Positions 17,562 to 27,092 of a stretch of 64,000 nucleotides of DNA are shown piece after piece. The notes below the pieces were generated by a model. It was not told where the DNA came from, searched no databases, and was given only the letters and a program-made list of their open reading frames with translations. The translations under genes were made by a program, and so were the position numbers. Source of the stretch: Acidimicrobiia bacterium. GTDB lineage: Bacteria; Actinomycetota; Acidimicrobiia; IMCC26256; JAOSJL01. The stretch is taken from positions 1 through 64,000 of the forward strand of contig JAOSJL010000001.1 of assembly GCA_027494115.1 (NCBI GenBank). Reading direction: 5' to 3'. The first letter of the stretch is position 1. Every line of letters starts with the position of its first letter.

Positions 17562-19664
17562 TCACGTCAACGGGAGCCATCCGGTGTCCTCGAAGGACGT
17601 CAGATCCGTCGCCAGCAGACCCTCGGACGAGTAGGTGTACAACGTCTCGCCGATCACGAGCGACCGCTCGATGAGCGGCGTCTCGACCATCTCGGTGTCC
17701 TCGAACACGACGTCATCCTCGATCCCATCGCCCTCCGGCATCGGCGTGGGACGGCGCACGGTGGTACCGGGCTGGCTGATGGTCGCCCGTTCGACGATCC
17801 CTTCCGAGACACCGACCTCGAACGCGAGCGCCTCCGAACGCTGACCGCGCTCGTAGGTCGAGACGGGGACGACCGCGAGACCGTTGTGCATCAGAAAGGC
17901 GTGGTGGTCGAACTCGGCAGGAGAACTGCCGGACCGGAGGTTCACCTGATCGATGCGGCGAGGATCACTCAGGTCCGAGACGTCGAAGAGGGAGATCTGG
18001 GTCCCCTGGGTCATGCCCGTGTCGGTGGCGTCCTGGCCGACACCGATCAGGAGGCCGTCGCCCGCGGGGTGCAGGTAGGCCGAGTAACCGAGGATCTTCA
18101 GCTCGCCCACGACCGTGGGGGCGCTCGGGTCCGACAGGTCGAGCGTGTAGAGCGGATCCGTCTGGCGGAACGTCACGACATAGCCGACATCATCGACGAA
18201 GCGCACTGAGTGGATCTCCTCGCCGTAGCCGAGGCCCCCGACGCGGCCGACCTCGACGAGCGCCTCGTCACTCACCTCGAGCACCGTCACGAAGCTCTCA
18301 CTGTCCGGGACCGGTGGCGGCGGAGCGATGCTGAGTTCGTCGGGTTCGCCCGGCGCCGGCTCCTCCATGGGCGCGACCCGGTCGCCGTCGGTCTGCCCCG
18401 TCGTGGCCACCCGCAAGTAGCCGTCGTACTCCGACATCGAGAACTGGTTGAGCAGTGTGCCCGGGACGGTGCCCGACGCCTTGTACTCGGCGCCGCCCGG
18501 CCCGGTGATGTCGAACGAGTGGACGGCGCTCGTGTCGTCGGGAAGGGCGACGGAGCCGTCGTCCTGGTTGATGTCCGCGTACTCGCGGGTGCTCACGTAG
18601 AGCCGCTCGGCCGACGAGTAGACCGTCTGGCCGTCGGAGAGAACACCCGTGGAGCCCACCGGCTCCAGACCCTGTTCCGGATCGAGAGTCGTCACGGTGA
18701 GGGTGCCCACACCGGAGAACTCGGGAGGCTGGTAGACCGACGCGCAGTCGACCAGGCGACCCGAGGAGACCTCGTCGCCGTTTCGCTCGACGCTGTACTG
18801 CGGCAGCCAGTCGTCCAGATCGGAGGTCGCGATGACTGCACGGTTCGCCTTCTCGGCTTCGTTCTCGGTGGTCCCGAACATGTGCTCGAATCCGCTGTCG
18901 CCCTCGTAGACGTTCGGGTACTCGTAGTCGAGCGTGGTCGGTTGTCCCGCTGTCACGAGGTGGATCCGGCCGTCGACCGTGCGGGCCGACACCACGCGGC
19001 CCTCGACGTGCATCTCCTCGAGAACAGTCGGGTTCGCGGGATCGGACACGTCGACGAGCGTGACGGTGGCACCACTCTGGATGGGAGCCTCGGGTATTCC
19101 CACGTCACCGGAGCCCTCGCCCAGCACGACAATGCGGTCGCCGATCAGCAGCATTCCTGAGCTGAAGCCGACGTCGACCGAACCGAGAAGCGCCGGTTCG
19201 GAACCGGCGGCGACGGCATTCAGGGACTCGTCGGTCAGGGTGAAGATGGTCGAGCCGTCGGTCTTGACGATGTCGGGTTCGTCGATGCCGGCCTCCTGGA
19301 CGTTGGTGCCCGAGAAGTCCTGCGAGCCGCCGGGCACGGGTGCGGACTGTTCACCGGCCTCGGGAGCGGCGGCGACGTCCCCGTCGGCGGCCAGTTCGTC
19401 GGCGGTCCTGACGTCGCCCTCGAGCGCGTAGTACTCACCGCCGTCGAGCCCGTACGGTCCGACCCGCGCCATGGCCTCCGCCTGGATGTGGCCCAGGAGC
19501 TGGTCGCAGTCGTCGAAGATCTGGAGCCGTGCGGCGAGCACGAGGTCGTCGGGCAGATGCCGCGGCTGCGGACCCTTCGCCGTGCCACCGGAGTTGTCGC
19601 AGGCGGTGGCGAAGAGGACGACTGCGGCGACTGCCGCGGTGAGGACGGTCGGGATTCGGCGCAT
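17562..19664 (-). CDS. Secreted beta-propeller lipoprotein
   Basis: About 700 aa. A signal peptide with a hydrophobic core ends in the lipobox-like ATAC, so the mature protein is probably a membrane-anchored lipoprotein. After a Pro/Asp-rich linker comes FSGTNVQEAGIDEPDIVKTD, the hallmark of the beta-propeller domain family Pfam PF09826, then repeated blades (LVDVSDPANPTVL, TLDLSDPSAPTVVG, LFDVSDLSDPRRI). The function of this family is unknown. The ATG at 19664 has GGAGGAG just upstream and is preferred to the in-frame start at 19685. Monocistronic, between dnaE2 and the transporter pair. Confidence 0.85.
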   Translation of the reverse strand: MRRIPTVLTAAVAAVVLFATACDNSGGTAKGPQPRHLPDDLVLAARLQIFDDCDQLLGHIQAEAMARVGPYGLDGGEYYALEGDVRTADELAADGDVAAAPEAGEQSAPVPGGSQDFSGTNVQEAGIDEPDIVKTDGSTIFTLTDESLNAVAAGSEPALLGSVDVGFSSGMLLIGDRIVVLGEGSGDVGIPEAPIQSGATVTLVDVSDPANPTVLEEMHVEGRVVSARTVDGRIHLVTAGQPTTLDYEYPNVYEGDSGFEHMFGTTENEAEKANRAVIATSDLDDWLPQYSVERNGDEVSSGRLVDCASVYQPPEFSGVGTLTVTTLDPEQGLEPVGSTGVLSDGQTVYSSAERLYVSTREYADINQDDGSVALPDDTSAVHSFDITGPGGAEYKASGTVPGTLLNQFSMSEYDGYLRVATTGQTDGDRVAPMEEPAPGEPDELSIAPPPPVPDSESFVTVLEVSDEALVEVGRVGGLGYGEEIHSVRFVDDVGYVVTFRQTDPLYTLDLSDPSAPTVVGELKILGYSAYLHPAGDGLLIGVGQDATDTGMTQGTQISLFDVSDLSDPRRIDQVNLRSGSSPAEFDHHAFLMHNGLAVVPVSTYERGQRSEALAFEVGVSEGIVERATISQPGTTVRRPTPMPEGDGIEDDVVFEDTEMVETPLIERSLVIGETLYTYSSEGLLATDLTSFEDTGWLPLT

Positions 19665-19790
19665 GCTGGCTCCTCCGGTTCGCATCTGACCCGTTGGATG
19701 GGTGGGAGCCGGGATCAGTTCCCCGGATCCGGACGAATTCTCGGAGGAGGCAGGAGTCTTGCGGGGAATGCGGCGTTTCAGCGGAATCGG

Positions 19791-22700
19791 TCAGCGGAAA
19801 TCGCGGGAGCGGAGGTGGTCGGTCAGGCCGAGATCCAGGGAGTGGAGCCGTTGCGCCAGGATGTTGATCACCCCCTGGCGGCACTCCAGCACACCTCGGA
19901 TCCGCAGTGCCGGCGACTGGCGGGCGACCTTGCGGTGGCGCTTCCACACCGGTGGGGTGCAGATGACGTTGATCAGACCCGTCTCGTCCTCGAGGTTGAG
20001 GAAGATCACCCCCCGGGCCGTCATCGGGCGTTGACGGTGCGTGACGACGCCCGCCACTTCCACGACCGTGCGGTCGGCCAACGTGCGCAGGTCGGAGGCG
20101 GTGACCACCCCAACTGCTCTGAGCTGCTCCCGGAAGAACTCAGTGGGGTGGGCGTCGGAGGAGAGACCGGTGGTGGCGAGATCGGCCGCGTGTGCCTCCA
20201 CGACGTCCATCCCCGGCAACGGGGGCGCGTCGAGGCCGGTGACCACGCCGGGAAGCGTCTCGACGGTCGTTCCCGTGTGCCGGCGGGCACGCGCCGCACC
20301 CAGCGCTCCCGCGCTCCACAGTGCGCCGCGACGATCGTGACCGAAGCAGCTGAACGCCCCCGCGGTGGCGAGCGACTCGAGCGCGTCGACCGACGCACCG
20401 GTTCGTCGTGCGAAGTCTTCGAGGTCGACGAAGGGGCGCTGCTCCCGTTCGGTGTCGATCCGCTCGAGGAGCTCCCCCGACAGACCCTTGACGTAGCGCA
20501 GGCCGATGCGCACCGCGTGCGTGGACGGATCCGCGTGCCATCCCGGCTGCGGGTGACCGATCGGGCCGGCTTCTGCGCTGCGGGGTTCCATCGTGCAGTC
20601 GCGACGTGACGCCGCCACGTCGGGGCCGAGCACCTCCACGCCGTGACGGATGCCGTCGCGCACCAGCGTGTGTGGCGAATAGAAGCCCATCGGCTGGGCG
20701 TTGAGCAACGCGCAGGTGAACTCCGCCGGATGGTGGCGCTTCACCCAGGCCGAGGAATACACGAGGTAGGCGAAGCTCACCGAGTGGCTCTCGGAAATCC
20801 GAAGTCGGCGAAGGCCTCCAACTTCTTGGCGATGGCCTCTGCGGTATCGCCGGTGATCCCGTTGGCAGCCATTCCCTCCATGAGCCGCTCACGCATGGCG
20901 GCCATCCGCGCATGGCTGCGCTTGGAGCCCATGGCCTGCCGGAGCTTGTCGGCGTCGGCGGCACTGAACCCGGCGACGTCGATGGCCATCTGCATGAGCT
21001 GTTCCTGGAACAGCGGTACGCCGAGGGTCTTGTGCAGCGAGGGTTCGAGCAGCGGATGCAGGTAGGTGACGGGTTCCTCTCCTGCCCGGCGCCGCAGATA
21101 GGGATGCACGGAATCGCCCTGGATGGGCCCGGGACGGATGAGCGCCACCTCCACCACGAGGTCGTAGAACCTTCGGGGACGCAGCCGCGGCAGCGTCGCC
21201 ATCTGCGCGCGGCTCTCCACCTGGAACACACCCACCGTGTCGGCGGCGCACAGCAGGTCGTAGACCTCATCTTCCTGGGGGATCGTGGCGAGGTCGACCG
21301 CGACACCCTCGTGCTGCGCGATGAGATCGACCGCCAGGTGCAGCATCGTCAACATGCCGAGCCCGAGCAGGTCGAACTTCACGAGGCCGGCCGCCGCACA
21401 GTCGTCCTTGTCCCACTGGAGAACCGTTCGGTTCTCCATGCGCGCCCATTCGACGGGCACGCACTCCACGAGCGGGCGGTCGGCCATGACCATCCCACCG
21501 GAGTGGATCCCCAGGTGACGGGGAAAGTCCTGGACCTCCCGGGCGAGGTCGAGCACCAGCCCGGGCACCGGCATCTCCGGCTCGCCGGCGGCGCCCGCGG
21601 CAACACCGGTCTTGGCCATGCTGCTCTTCGCCATGTCGTCGAGCTGCTCCCGGCCGCTCCAGCGATCGAGCCACCGGGTGAGCGCGTCGGCCCGGCCGGG
21701 TGAGAGGCCGCCCGCCTTGGCCATCTCCCGCAACGCCGAACGGGGACGGTAGGTGATGACGTTGGCGACCTGCGCCGCACGGTCACGTCCGTAGCGCCCG
21801 TAGACGTACTGGATGACCTCCTCACGACGCTCGTGCTCGATGTCGAGATCGATGTCGGGGGACCCTCACGTTCGGGTGACAGGAACCGCTCGAACAGCAG
21901 GCCGAGAGCCACCGCGTCGGCCTTGGTGACGCCCAGCGCGTAACAGACGGCGCTGTTCGCTGCGCTCCCCGACCCTGGCAGTAGATGTCGTGGATCCGGC
22001 AGAACTCGACGATGTCGTGGAGGAGGAGGAAGTAGCCGGGGAAGCCGAGCTCGTCGATCACCCCGAGCTCGTAGTCGATCTGACGTATCGCCCGGTCGTG
22101 GTCGGGATGGGTCGTCGGGTAGTAGACCGCCGCACCGCGCCGTGTCAGCTCGGTGAGCCAACTCATGTCGTCGTGGCCGTCGGGAACCGGGTAGTCGGGC
22201 AGGTTCGGCACCGCGATACGGAGATCGAACGCACACTGCTGTGCGATGTCGACGGTGCGCTCCACCGCTCCCGGGTAGCGGGAGAAACGACGGTGCTGCT
22301 CGGCGGCGCTTCGCAGGTGGGCGAACGGTGTGGGCGGCAACCATCCGTCGACCTCGTCGAGGGAACGGCCCGCGCGCACCGCCGCGAGCGCAGTCGCCAA
22401 CCGGTGACGGCCGGGCGTCGCGTAGTGGACGTTGTTGGTGGCCACCACCTCCACACGTGCAGCCGCCGCCACCTTCACGAGCGCATCGTTGCGCGCACGG
22501 TCGAGAGGGTCGCCGTGGTCCCAGAGCTCGACGAGCACACGGTCACGCCCGAAACCCTCGACGAGCCGGTCGAGGGCACGCCGCGCCGCAGCGGGGCCCT
22601 CAGCACTCAGAGCAGCGGGCACCGCTCCTCGGCGACAGCCCGTCAGCACGAACCAGTGGTCGTTGTGCGCGCTCGCGCTCGGATGGAGGTGTACGGGGAC

Positions 22701-23060
22701 GCGCGCGTCGTCGACGAGCTCCGCGAACGTGGTGACCGGCGCTCCCTTCTCACCCGCCAGCTGTGCCCTGCTCAGCGACTTCGCCAGACGGGCGTATCCC
22801 ACCGGCCCCTCCGCGAGCAGCACCAGATGGGTGGACGAGTGCTCCCGGAGAACACCTACTTCGGCACCGAAGACGGTGGGCATCCCGAGGGTCTGCGCGG
22901 CCACGGCGAAGCGGACCACACCGTAGAAACCGTCGTGGTCGGTGACCGCCAGCGCCGCCAGGCCGAGGCGTTGCGCCTCCTCCACGAGCTCCTCGGGATG
23001 GCTGGCGCCGTCGAGAAAGGAGAAGTTGGTGTGGCAGTGCAGCTCGGCGTATCCGCCCAC
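19791..23060 (-). CDS. dnaE2: Error-prone DNA polymerase DnaE2 (three frameshifts)
   Basis: C-family polymerase alpha-like subunit for SOS mutagenic translesion synthesis, about 1090 aa. It begins with the PHP domain ([16 protein letters not shown]), contains the polymerase core (YCQGRGSAANS, then DIDLDIE with catalytic aspartates, then [13 protein letters not shown]) and ends in SRDFR, all typical of DnaE2. The frame changes near 21971 (one G missing before GSAANS), near 21862 (five C where six are needed before DIDLD) and near 20790 (one C missing before ESHS). The start is GTG at 23060. An SOS box lies 50 bp upstream. It works with ImuA' and ImuB, encoded 2-5 kb upstream on the same strand. 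Confidence 0.92.
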
Positions 23061-23109
23061 AGCCGCTCACCTGCCTCCACCTGCTCACCCCCGCGGGGCG
23101 TCCAGGCTA

Positions 23110-23125
23110 TCGAACACACGTTCGA
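23110..23125 (-). promoter_or_regulatory. SOS box (LexA site) of dnaE2
   Basis: The palindrome TCGAACACACGTTCGA matches the actinobacterial SOS operator TCGAAC-N4-GTTCGA exactly in both half-sites. It lies 50 bp before the dnaE2 start. LexA binding and DNA-damage induction are inferred from the known motif. Confidence 0.9.
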
Positions 23126-23151
23126 TCAGGCAAGAAGGCCCGCCGGCATGT

Positions 23152-23421
23152 CTAGGTGAGCTGGGCGGCTCCGAAGGCCAGGCCCACGGCGGCGAACGCA
23201 ATCGTCAGATTGGCGAACACCATCGTGCGTACCGCCTTCGCCAGTTCCAACCCGAACTCACCGCGCAGTTCGGCGCCGAGAGCGGCGAGATCACGTCGGG
23301 TGGCGACATCGGCCCAACCCACGGGCGGTAGGTGTTCCATCAGCACCGATGTCCTCTCCACACCCAACAGCTCCTCGAGCCCGACATAGAGATCGTGACG
23401 GGTACGTTCGTTGACGGCCAT
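23152..23421 (-). CDS. Small coiled-coil/membrane protein, copy A
   Basis: A protein of 89 aa: an N-terminal soluble part (RHDLYVGLEELLGVERTSVL, LPPVGWADVATRRDL), a short helix with a single LRGE unit, and a C-terminal hydrophobic segment (FANLTIAFAAVGLAFGAA) that should anchor it in the membrane. ATG at 23421 has GGAGGAG upstream. The architecture recalls small actinobacterial coiled-coil membrane proteins with DUF1640-like features; the function is unknown. It is nearly identical to the gene at 24814-25167 except that it lacks four of that copy's heptad units. It sits between the AlkC-like gene and dnaE2, downstream of imuB in the same orientation. Confidence 0.75.
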   Translation of the reverse strand: MAVNERTRHDLYVGLEELLGVERTSVLMEHLPPVGWADVATRRDLAALGAELRGEFGLELAKAVRTMVFANLTIAFAAVGLAFGAAQLT

Positions 23422-23490
23422 CCCAACTCCTCCACAGGATACGGCACACAGCGGACGGAGGAGCGTGAGCCTGCTCACTCGAGGCGCCAC
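23152..23490. repeat. Direct duplication, copy A
   Basis: This block, coding region A plus about 60 bp upstream (through gagcctgctcactcgaggcg), is repeated almost exactly at 24817-25235. The main difference is an in-frame 84-bp heptad tract present only in the second copy. Confidence 0.85.
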
Positions 23491-23551
23491 CACAACGTAC
23501 CGGGCGGGTACGACAGCCACGGCCCGATCGGCGGCTGTGCAACGGGCGAGA

Positions 23552-24656
23552 TCAGGAAGGAGGCGAGCTCTCCTTCAGGTCGAAGTCGGTTGTCGCGAGC
23601 ACTCGGCCGGCGACCTGGAGATCGATGCGATGTCGGCCGGCGTGGTAACGGCGCGTCGACGCCGTTCCGGATCCGTCGCCGCTTCGACAATCGAACGGTC
23701 TCCCCCGGGGCGAGTCGCAGCGTGGCCCACCTGAAGACCTTCGGCGACGTGCCACCGGATCCCGTCACGTGATGAACGACGAAGTCGATCACCAGCAACT
23801 GTTCTTCCGGAGAGGTCGACGTCAACTCGGCTGTCAGTTCGATGGCGGAGCCGAGATTCAGTGTCTCGGGTTCGCAGGAGAAGTGGGAGACGTCGACCTG
23901 TGGATCGGTGGTGAATCCCAGCAGATGCAACGCACCCGGATGACCTTGTTTCACGAGGGTCCGGAGGGCTTGGCTCACCATACGTTCGTCGACCGGATCG
24001 GAATCACTCATCCACTCGTCGAGCAGATCCACCACGAGATCGGGTCGGGACTTGGTGATGTCGTTGAGATGATTGGCGACGGATCGGCGGACGATCTCGG
24101 AGTCATCGTGACGCAGGGCGCTCAGGAGTTCGATTCCGATCTGTGGGTCGTCGATCAACACCGGTACCCGCGTACCCCAGGGAAGAAGAGGCCGGGTGCC
24201 CTCGGAGCACAGGCGGCGCACAGCCTCGTCGGGATCGAGAACCCAGCGGCGGAGATGGTCGCGCGTCATGCCGAGGTGTGTGTTCAGGAACGGGCGGATG
24301 GCGAATTCGCACGTCCAGAGCTTCGTCAGGACCGGCATGGCCTCGAGAGATTCGGCGGGTGAGTCGACGCCGTGGCGTTCCACGAACGAGCAGAGTGGCC
24401 ACGCGGCCCACCCGTCGAGGCCACCGGCCGCCGCCTGCATCACGATGGAGAGGGCGGTCGGATAGTCGTCGGGGAGCTCGTCGGCCAGGCGATCGGCGAC
24501 GAGGTTGACCCGTTCCTTCAGCTCGAGTTCCGGGAACTCCTCGAGGACCGAGGCCGTGAACTGTTCCTGCTCGAAACCGGCGTGAAACCGGCTGAATCGT
24601 TCGGCGAGCTCCTCGACGGCCTCTCTGTCGAACTGGTCCTTGAGGGGAGTCGCCAT
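23552..24656 (-). CDS. AlkC-like DNA glycosylase (one frameshift)
   Basis: HEAT-repeat DNA alkylation repair protein of the AlkC type, about 368 aa. Conserved features are LTKLWTCEFAIRPFLNTH, RRLCSEGTRPLLPWG and VRRSVANHLNDITKSRPDL. These belong to the AlkC/AlkD helical fold that excises N3-alkylated purines. From about residue 265 the sequence becomes beta-rich (LNLGSAIELTAEL, HRIDLQVAGRVLA), matching the Ig-like C-terminal domain known in AlkC. The frame changes near 23660; in the second frame the protein ends at 23552 with DLKESSPPS. It is inserted between the imu genes and dnaE2, so alkylation repair and mutagenic bypass are encoded side by side. No SOS box of its own was seen. Confidence 0.82.
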
Positions 24657-24700
24657 CGATCAGATCATGCCCGATCCTGCGCCGCTTCTTCCCCTGCTCA

Positions 24701-24816
24701 GGTTCCCATTCTTCGCCTCGGGCGGCGCAGGATACCTGCGCCGCTGATCCTCGGCTCAGGTTCCCATTCTTCGCCTCGGGCGGCGCAGGATACCTGCGCC
24801 GCTGATCCTCGGCTCA
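24701..24816. repeat. Two tandem 58-bp hairpin repeats
   Basis: Two exact 58-bp units (24701-24758 and 24759-24816). Each contains a perfect inverted repeat, GCGGCGCAGG-ATA-CCTGCGCCGC, able to form a 10-bp stem. A partial unit precedes at about 24673. The last unit supplies the stop codon of the adjacent small gene. They could act as terminators or as REP-like elements. Confidence 0.85.
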
Positions 24817-25167
24817 GGTGAGCTGGGCGGCTCCGAAGGCCAGGCCCACGGCGGCGAACGCGATCGTCAGATTGGCGAACACCACCGTGCGCACCGCCTT
24901 GGCCAGTTCCAACCCGAACTCGCCCCGCATCCCGACCATCTCGCCCCGCATCCCGACCATCTCGCCGCGCAACTCCGCTATCTCACCGCGCAACTCCGCT
25001 ATCTCACCGCGCAGTTCGGCGCCGAGAGCGGCGAGATCACGTCGGGTGGCGACATCGGCCCAACCCACGGGCGGTAGGTGTTCCATCAGCACCGATGTTC
25101 TCTCCACACCCAACAGCTCCTCGAGCCCGACATAGAGATCGTGACGGGTACGTTCGTTGACGGCCAT
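24814..25167 (-). CDS. Small coiled-coil/membrane protein, copy B
   Basis: 117-aa paralogue of the protein at 23152-23421, identical in the N-terminal region and nearly identical in the membrane segment. Between them copy B has five seven-residue units (LRGEIAE twice, LRGEMVG, MRGEMVG, MRGEFG-like) forming a longer coiled coil, where copy A has one. The DNA shows matching 21-bp tandem repeats at about 24925-25020, so the heptads can expand or contract by slippage. ATG at 25167 has the same GGAGGAG ribosome site. It is flanked on both sides by 58-bp hairpin repeats. Function unknown. A membrane-tethered scaffold is a guess. Confidence 0.75.
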   Translation of the reverse strand: MAVNERTRHDLYVGLEELLGVERTSVLMEHLPPVGWADVATRRDLAALGAELRGEIAELRGEIAELRGEMVGMRGEMVGMRGEFGLELAKAVRTVVFANLTIAFAAVGLAFGAAQLT

Positions 25168-25235
25168 CCCAACTCCTCCACAGGATACGGCAACACCATG
25201 GACGGAGGAGCGTGAGCCTGCTCACTCGAGGCGTA
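24817..25235. repeat. Direct duplication, copy B
   Basis: Second copy of the block at 23152-23490, including the gene body and upstream sequence. It is longer by the heptad-coding 21-bp repeats. Confidence 0.85.
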
Positions 25236-25241
25236 CCCCAT

Positions 25242-25328
25242 GATACCTACGCCGCTTCTCCTCGTCTCGGTTCCGTTTGCCTCGCCTCGGGCGGCGCAGG
25301 ATACCTACGCCGCTTCTCCTCGTCTCGG
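25242..25328. repeat. 58-bp hairpin repeat, one and a half units
   Basis: GATACCTACGCCGCTTCTCC begins at 25242 and again at 25300, a 58-bp spacing equal to the tandem repeats at 24701-24816. It contains the same inverted repeat with one change (CCTACGCCGC). It fills the gap between imuB and the small gene copy B. Confidence 0.8.
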
Positions 25329-25330
25329 GT

Positions 25331-27079
25331 TCAGTCGTAAACGGCTTCGAGGGCAGCGCGGCCGGACTCGAGGACGACGAGGGCGGCGACGCCCGTGTCG
25401 GTGAGGATCTGCCAGCGGGCGCGACGACGGCGGGTGAGGCGGTCCCACCAGCGCAGGTCTTCGGGCCACGGGCCCGCCCATGCCGCGATCGTGCCGCCTC
25501 CGTCGGGCAGCACATCGCTTCGCAGGTGGGCGGGTGGAGCGGGACACTCTCCCCGCCCGGTGACGGTGACCGGGCGACCCTGCGCGTCGAGCAGCTCGGC
25601 GGGACGTGGCGGTTCGTAGACCCTCGCCGGGGCGGGATCCGGGACACGCCCGGGCCAGGTCGGCGCATCCCCGGCCGCGGGATCTCCGTCGATACCACTG
25701 CGGGCATCGCGGTCGGGTCGCGCCGGCTCACGCGGTTCTCCCCACGGCACCCATCGCACGCGCTCGTCGTGCGAACGTCCGCCCTGGAGCACCGGCGTGG
25801 TGACCGCGCCGGGACCGAGCAGCCCCTGCACGCGGGCGAGCGCACGGGCGGCGCGGTCGGCCGCGGCGGGATCACCGCCCCAGAAGCCGAGCTGACGGCC
25901 GGTGGCGGGAACGACGCAGTCGGGGACGAGTCGCAACATGATGATCCCGGCGGTGGACGGCTCGTACGACTCCTCGAAGGCCGCGTCGTCCTGTGCCGCC
26001 CGGGGTCGGGCACACGACCGTCGGGACGGGGGTGCCGCGAACCACCCTTCGAGCTGCCAACGGACCCGCTCCGCCAGGGCCGGGGCGTCGAGCGCGCCGT
26101 CGTGGCGCCAACACCGGGAGAGGCGCTCGCCGTGCTCGGTCTCGGCCTCGACCACGACACGGGTGCAGGCGAGACCTCGGTCGGCCAGAGCCGCGGAGAA
26201 ACGGTCGGCCATGGCCTTCGCCGCGAACGCGGTGACGTCGAGTCGTTGCGCGGGCGGGTCGAGCTCGGCCGTCTCGGTGAGGTCGGGAGGTGGCCGGGTG
26301 AGCGCCGGTGGGTGCTCGTCGAGACCTCGGGCGAGCCGGTGGGCCCGCGCACCCGTGCGACCGAAGCGCCCGGTGACGGCCGATTCCGACAGCGCAGCGA
26401 ACGCGCCCAACGTGGGCATACCCAGGCGGACGAGCAGGTCGGCGAGGGCTCCCGCGGCGTCGGGCGACTCCTCGACACCGCTACCGACACCGCTGCCGGG
26501 GCCGGTGTCACCCGCCAGCCGCAGCACCCCGACCGGCCACGACGCCAGAAACTCCGCCGACTCTCCCGGCGGCACCACCCAGGTGGCGCCCGGGCCCGGC
26601 CCGCGTGCCGCCAACAGTGCGGGGAACGCGCCGTCGGCGATGCCGACGCGCACATCGGCCACCCCGATGGTCTCCACCGCGCTCATGATCTGTGTCGCCA
26701 CCTCCTCGTCGCCACCGAAGTAGCGGGCGGGGCCGCGGGTGGGGAACGCGCAGCGCCCCGGACGATCGAGAACGAGACGGGGGGTGATCGACTCCACCGC
26801 CCGGGCGACCGCCTCGAACGCGCGGGCCTCGAGCAGCGGATCGACGTCGACGGCCACGAGCCCGGGACAGCGACTCTCGGCTTCACGCCGACGCAGCCCG
26901 GCCCGCACCCCTTCGGCACGCGCCTCGATCGAGGCGGCACGGACCACCGGAGCGCCCGCGGCGGGCTCGAGCACGACGACGGGACGATCGATGAGTGCGT
27001 CGTCGGCCTGGCGCCACGCCACGACGGGCCAGTCGGGGCACCACACACAACAGGTGCGCTCGGCGCTCCCTGCACTCAT
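25331..27079 (-). CDS. imuB: ImuB, catalytically inactive Y-family polymerase homologue
   Basis: Y-family DNA polymerase-like protein, about 582 aa, that bridges DnaE2, ImuA' and the beta clamp in SOS mutagenesis. It starts with the ImuB-typical CCVWCPDWPVVAW and lacks the acidic catalytic residues of active Y-family polymerases in this region (VVVLEPAAGAPVV). A likely clamp-binding motif, QLGFWG, lies near residue 395, equivalent to the clamp motif of mycobacterial ImuB. The C-terminus ends LEAVYD, as in homologues. I start at ATG 27079, which begins MSAGSAERTCC and is 13 bp after the imuA' stop, because the upstream extension to 27211 lies inside imuA'. Confidence 0.9.
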   Translation of the reverse strand: MSAGSAERTCCVWCPDWPVVAWRQADDALIDRPVVVLEPAAGAPVVRAASIEARAEGVRAGLRRREAESRCPGLVAVDVDPLLEARAFEAVARAVESITPRLVLDRPGRCAFPTRGPARYFGGDEEVATQIMSAVETIGVADVRVGIADGAFPALLAARGPGPGATWVVPPGESAEFLASWPVGVLRLAGDTGPGSGVGSGVEESPDAAGALADLLVRLGMPTLGAFAALSESAVTGRFGRTGARAHRLARGLDEHPPALTRPPPDLTETAELDPPAQRLDVTAFAAKAMADRFSAALADRGLACTRVVVEAETEHGERLSRCWRHDGALDAPALAERVRWQLEGWFAAPPSRRSCARPRAAQDDAAFEESYEPSTAGIIMLRLVPDCVVPATGRQLGFWGGDPAAADRAARALARVQGLLGPGAVTTPVLQGGRSHDERVRWVPWGEPREPARPDRDARSGIDGDPAAGDAPTWPGRVPDPAPARVYEPPRPAELLDAQGRPVTVTGRGECPAPPAHLRSDVLPDGGGTIAAWAGPWPEDLRWWDRLTRRRRARWQILTDTGVAALVVLESGRAALEAVYD

Positions 27080-27092
27080 GCCGGATCGCGGC

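Noticed and set aside
24701..25328. 58-bp repeats as a CRISPR array
   Set aside because: Units are contiguous with no spacers, and each contains a strong internal hairpin. No cas genes are near.
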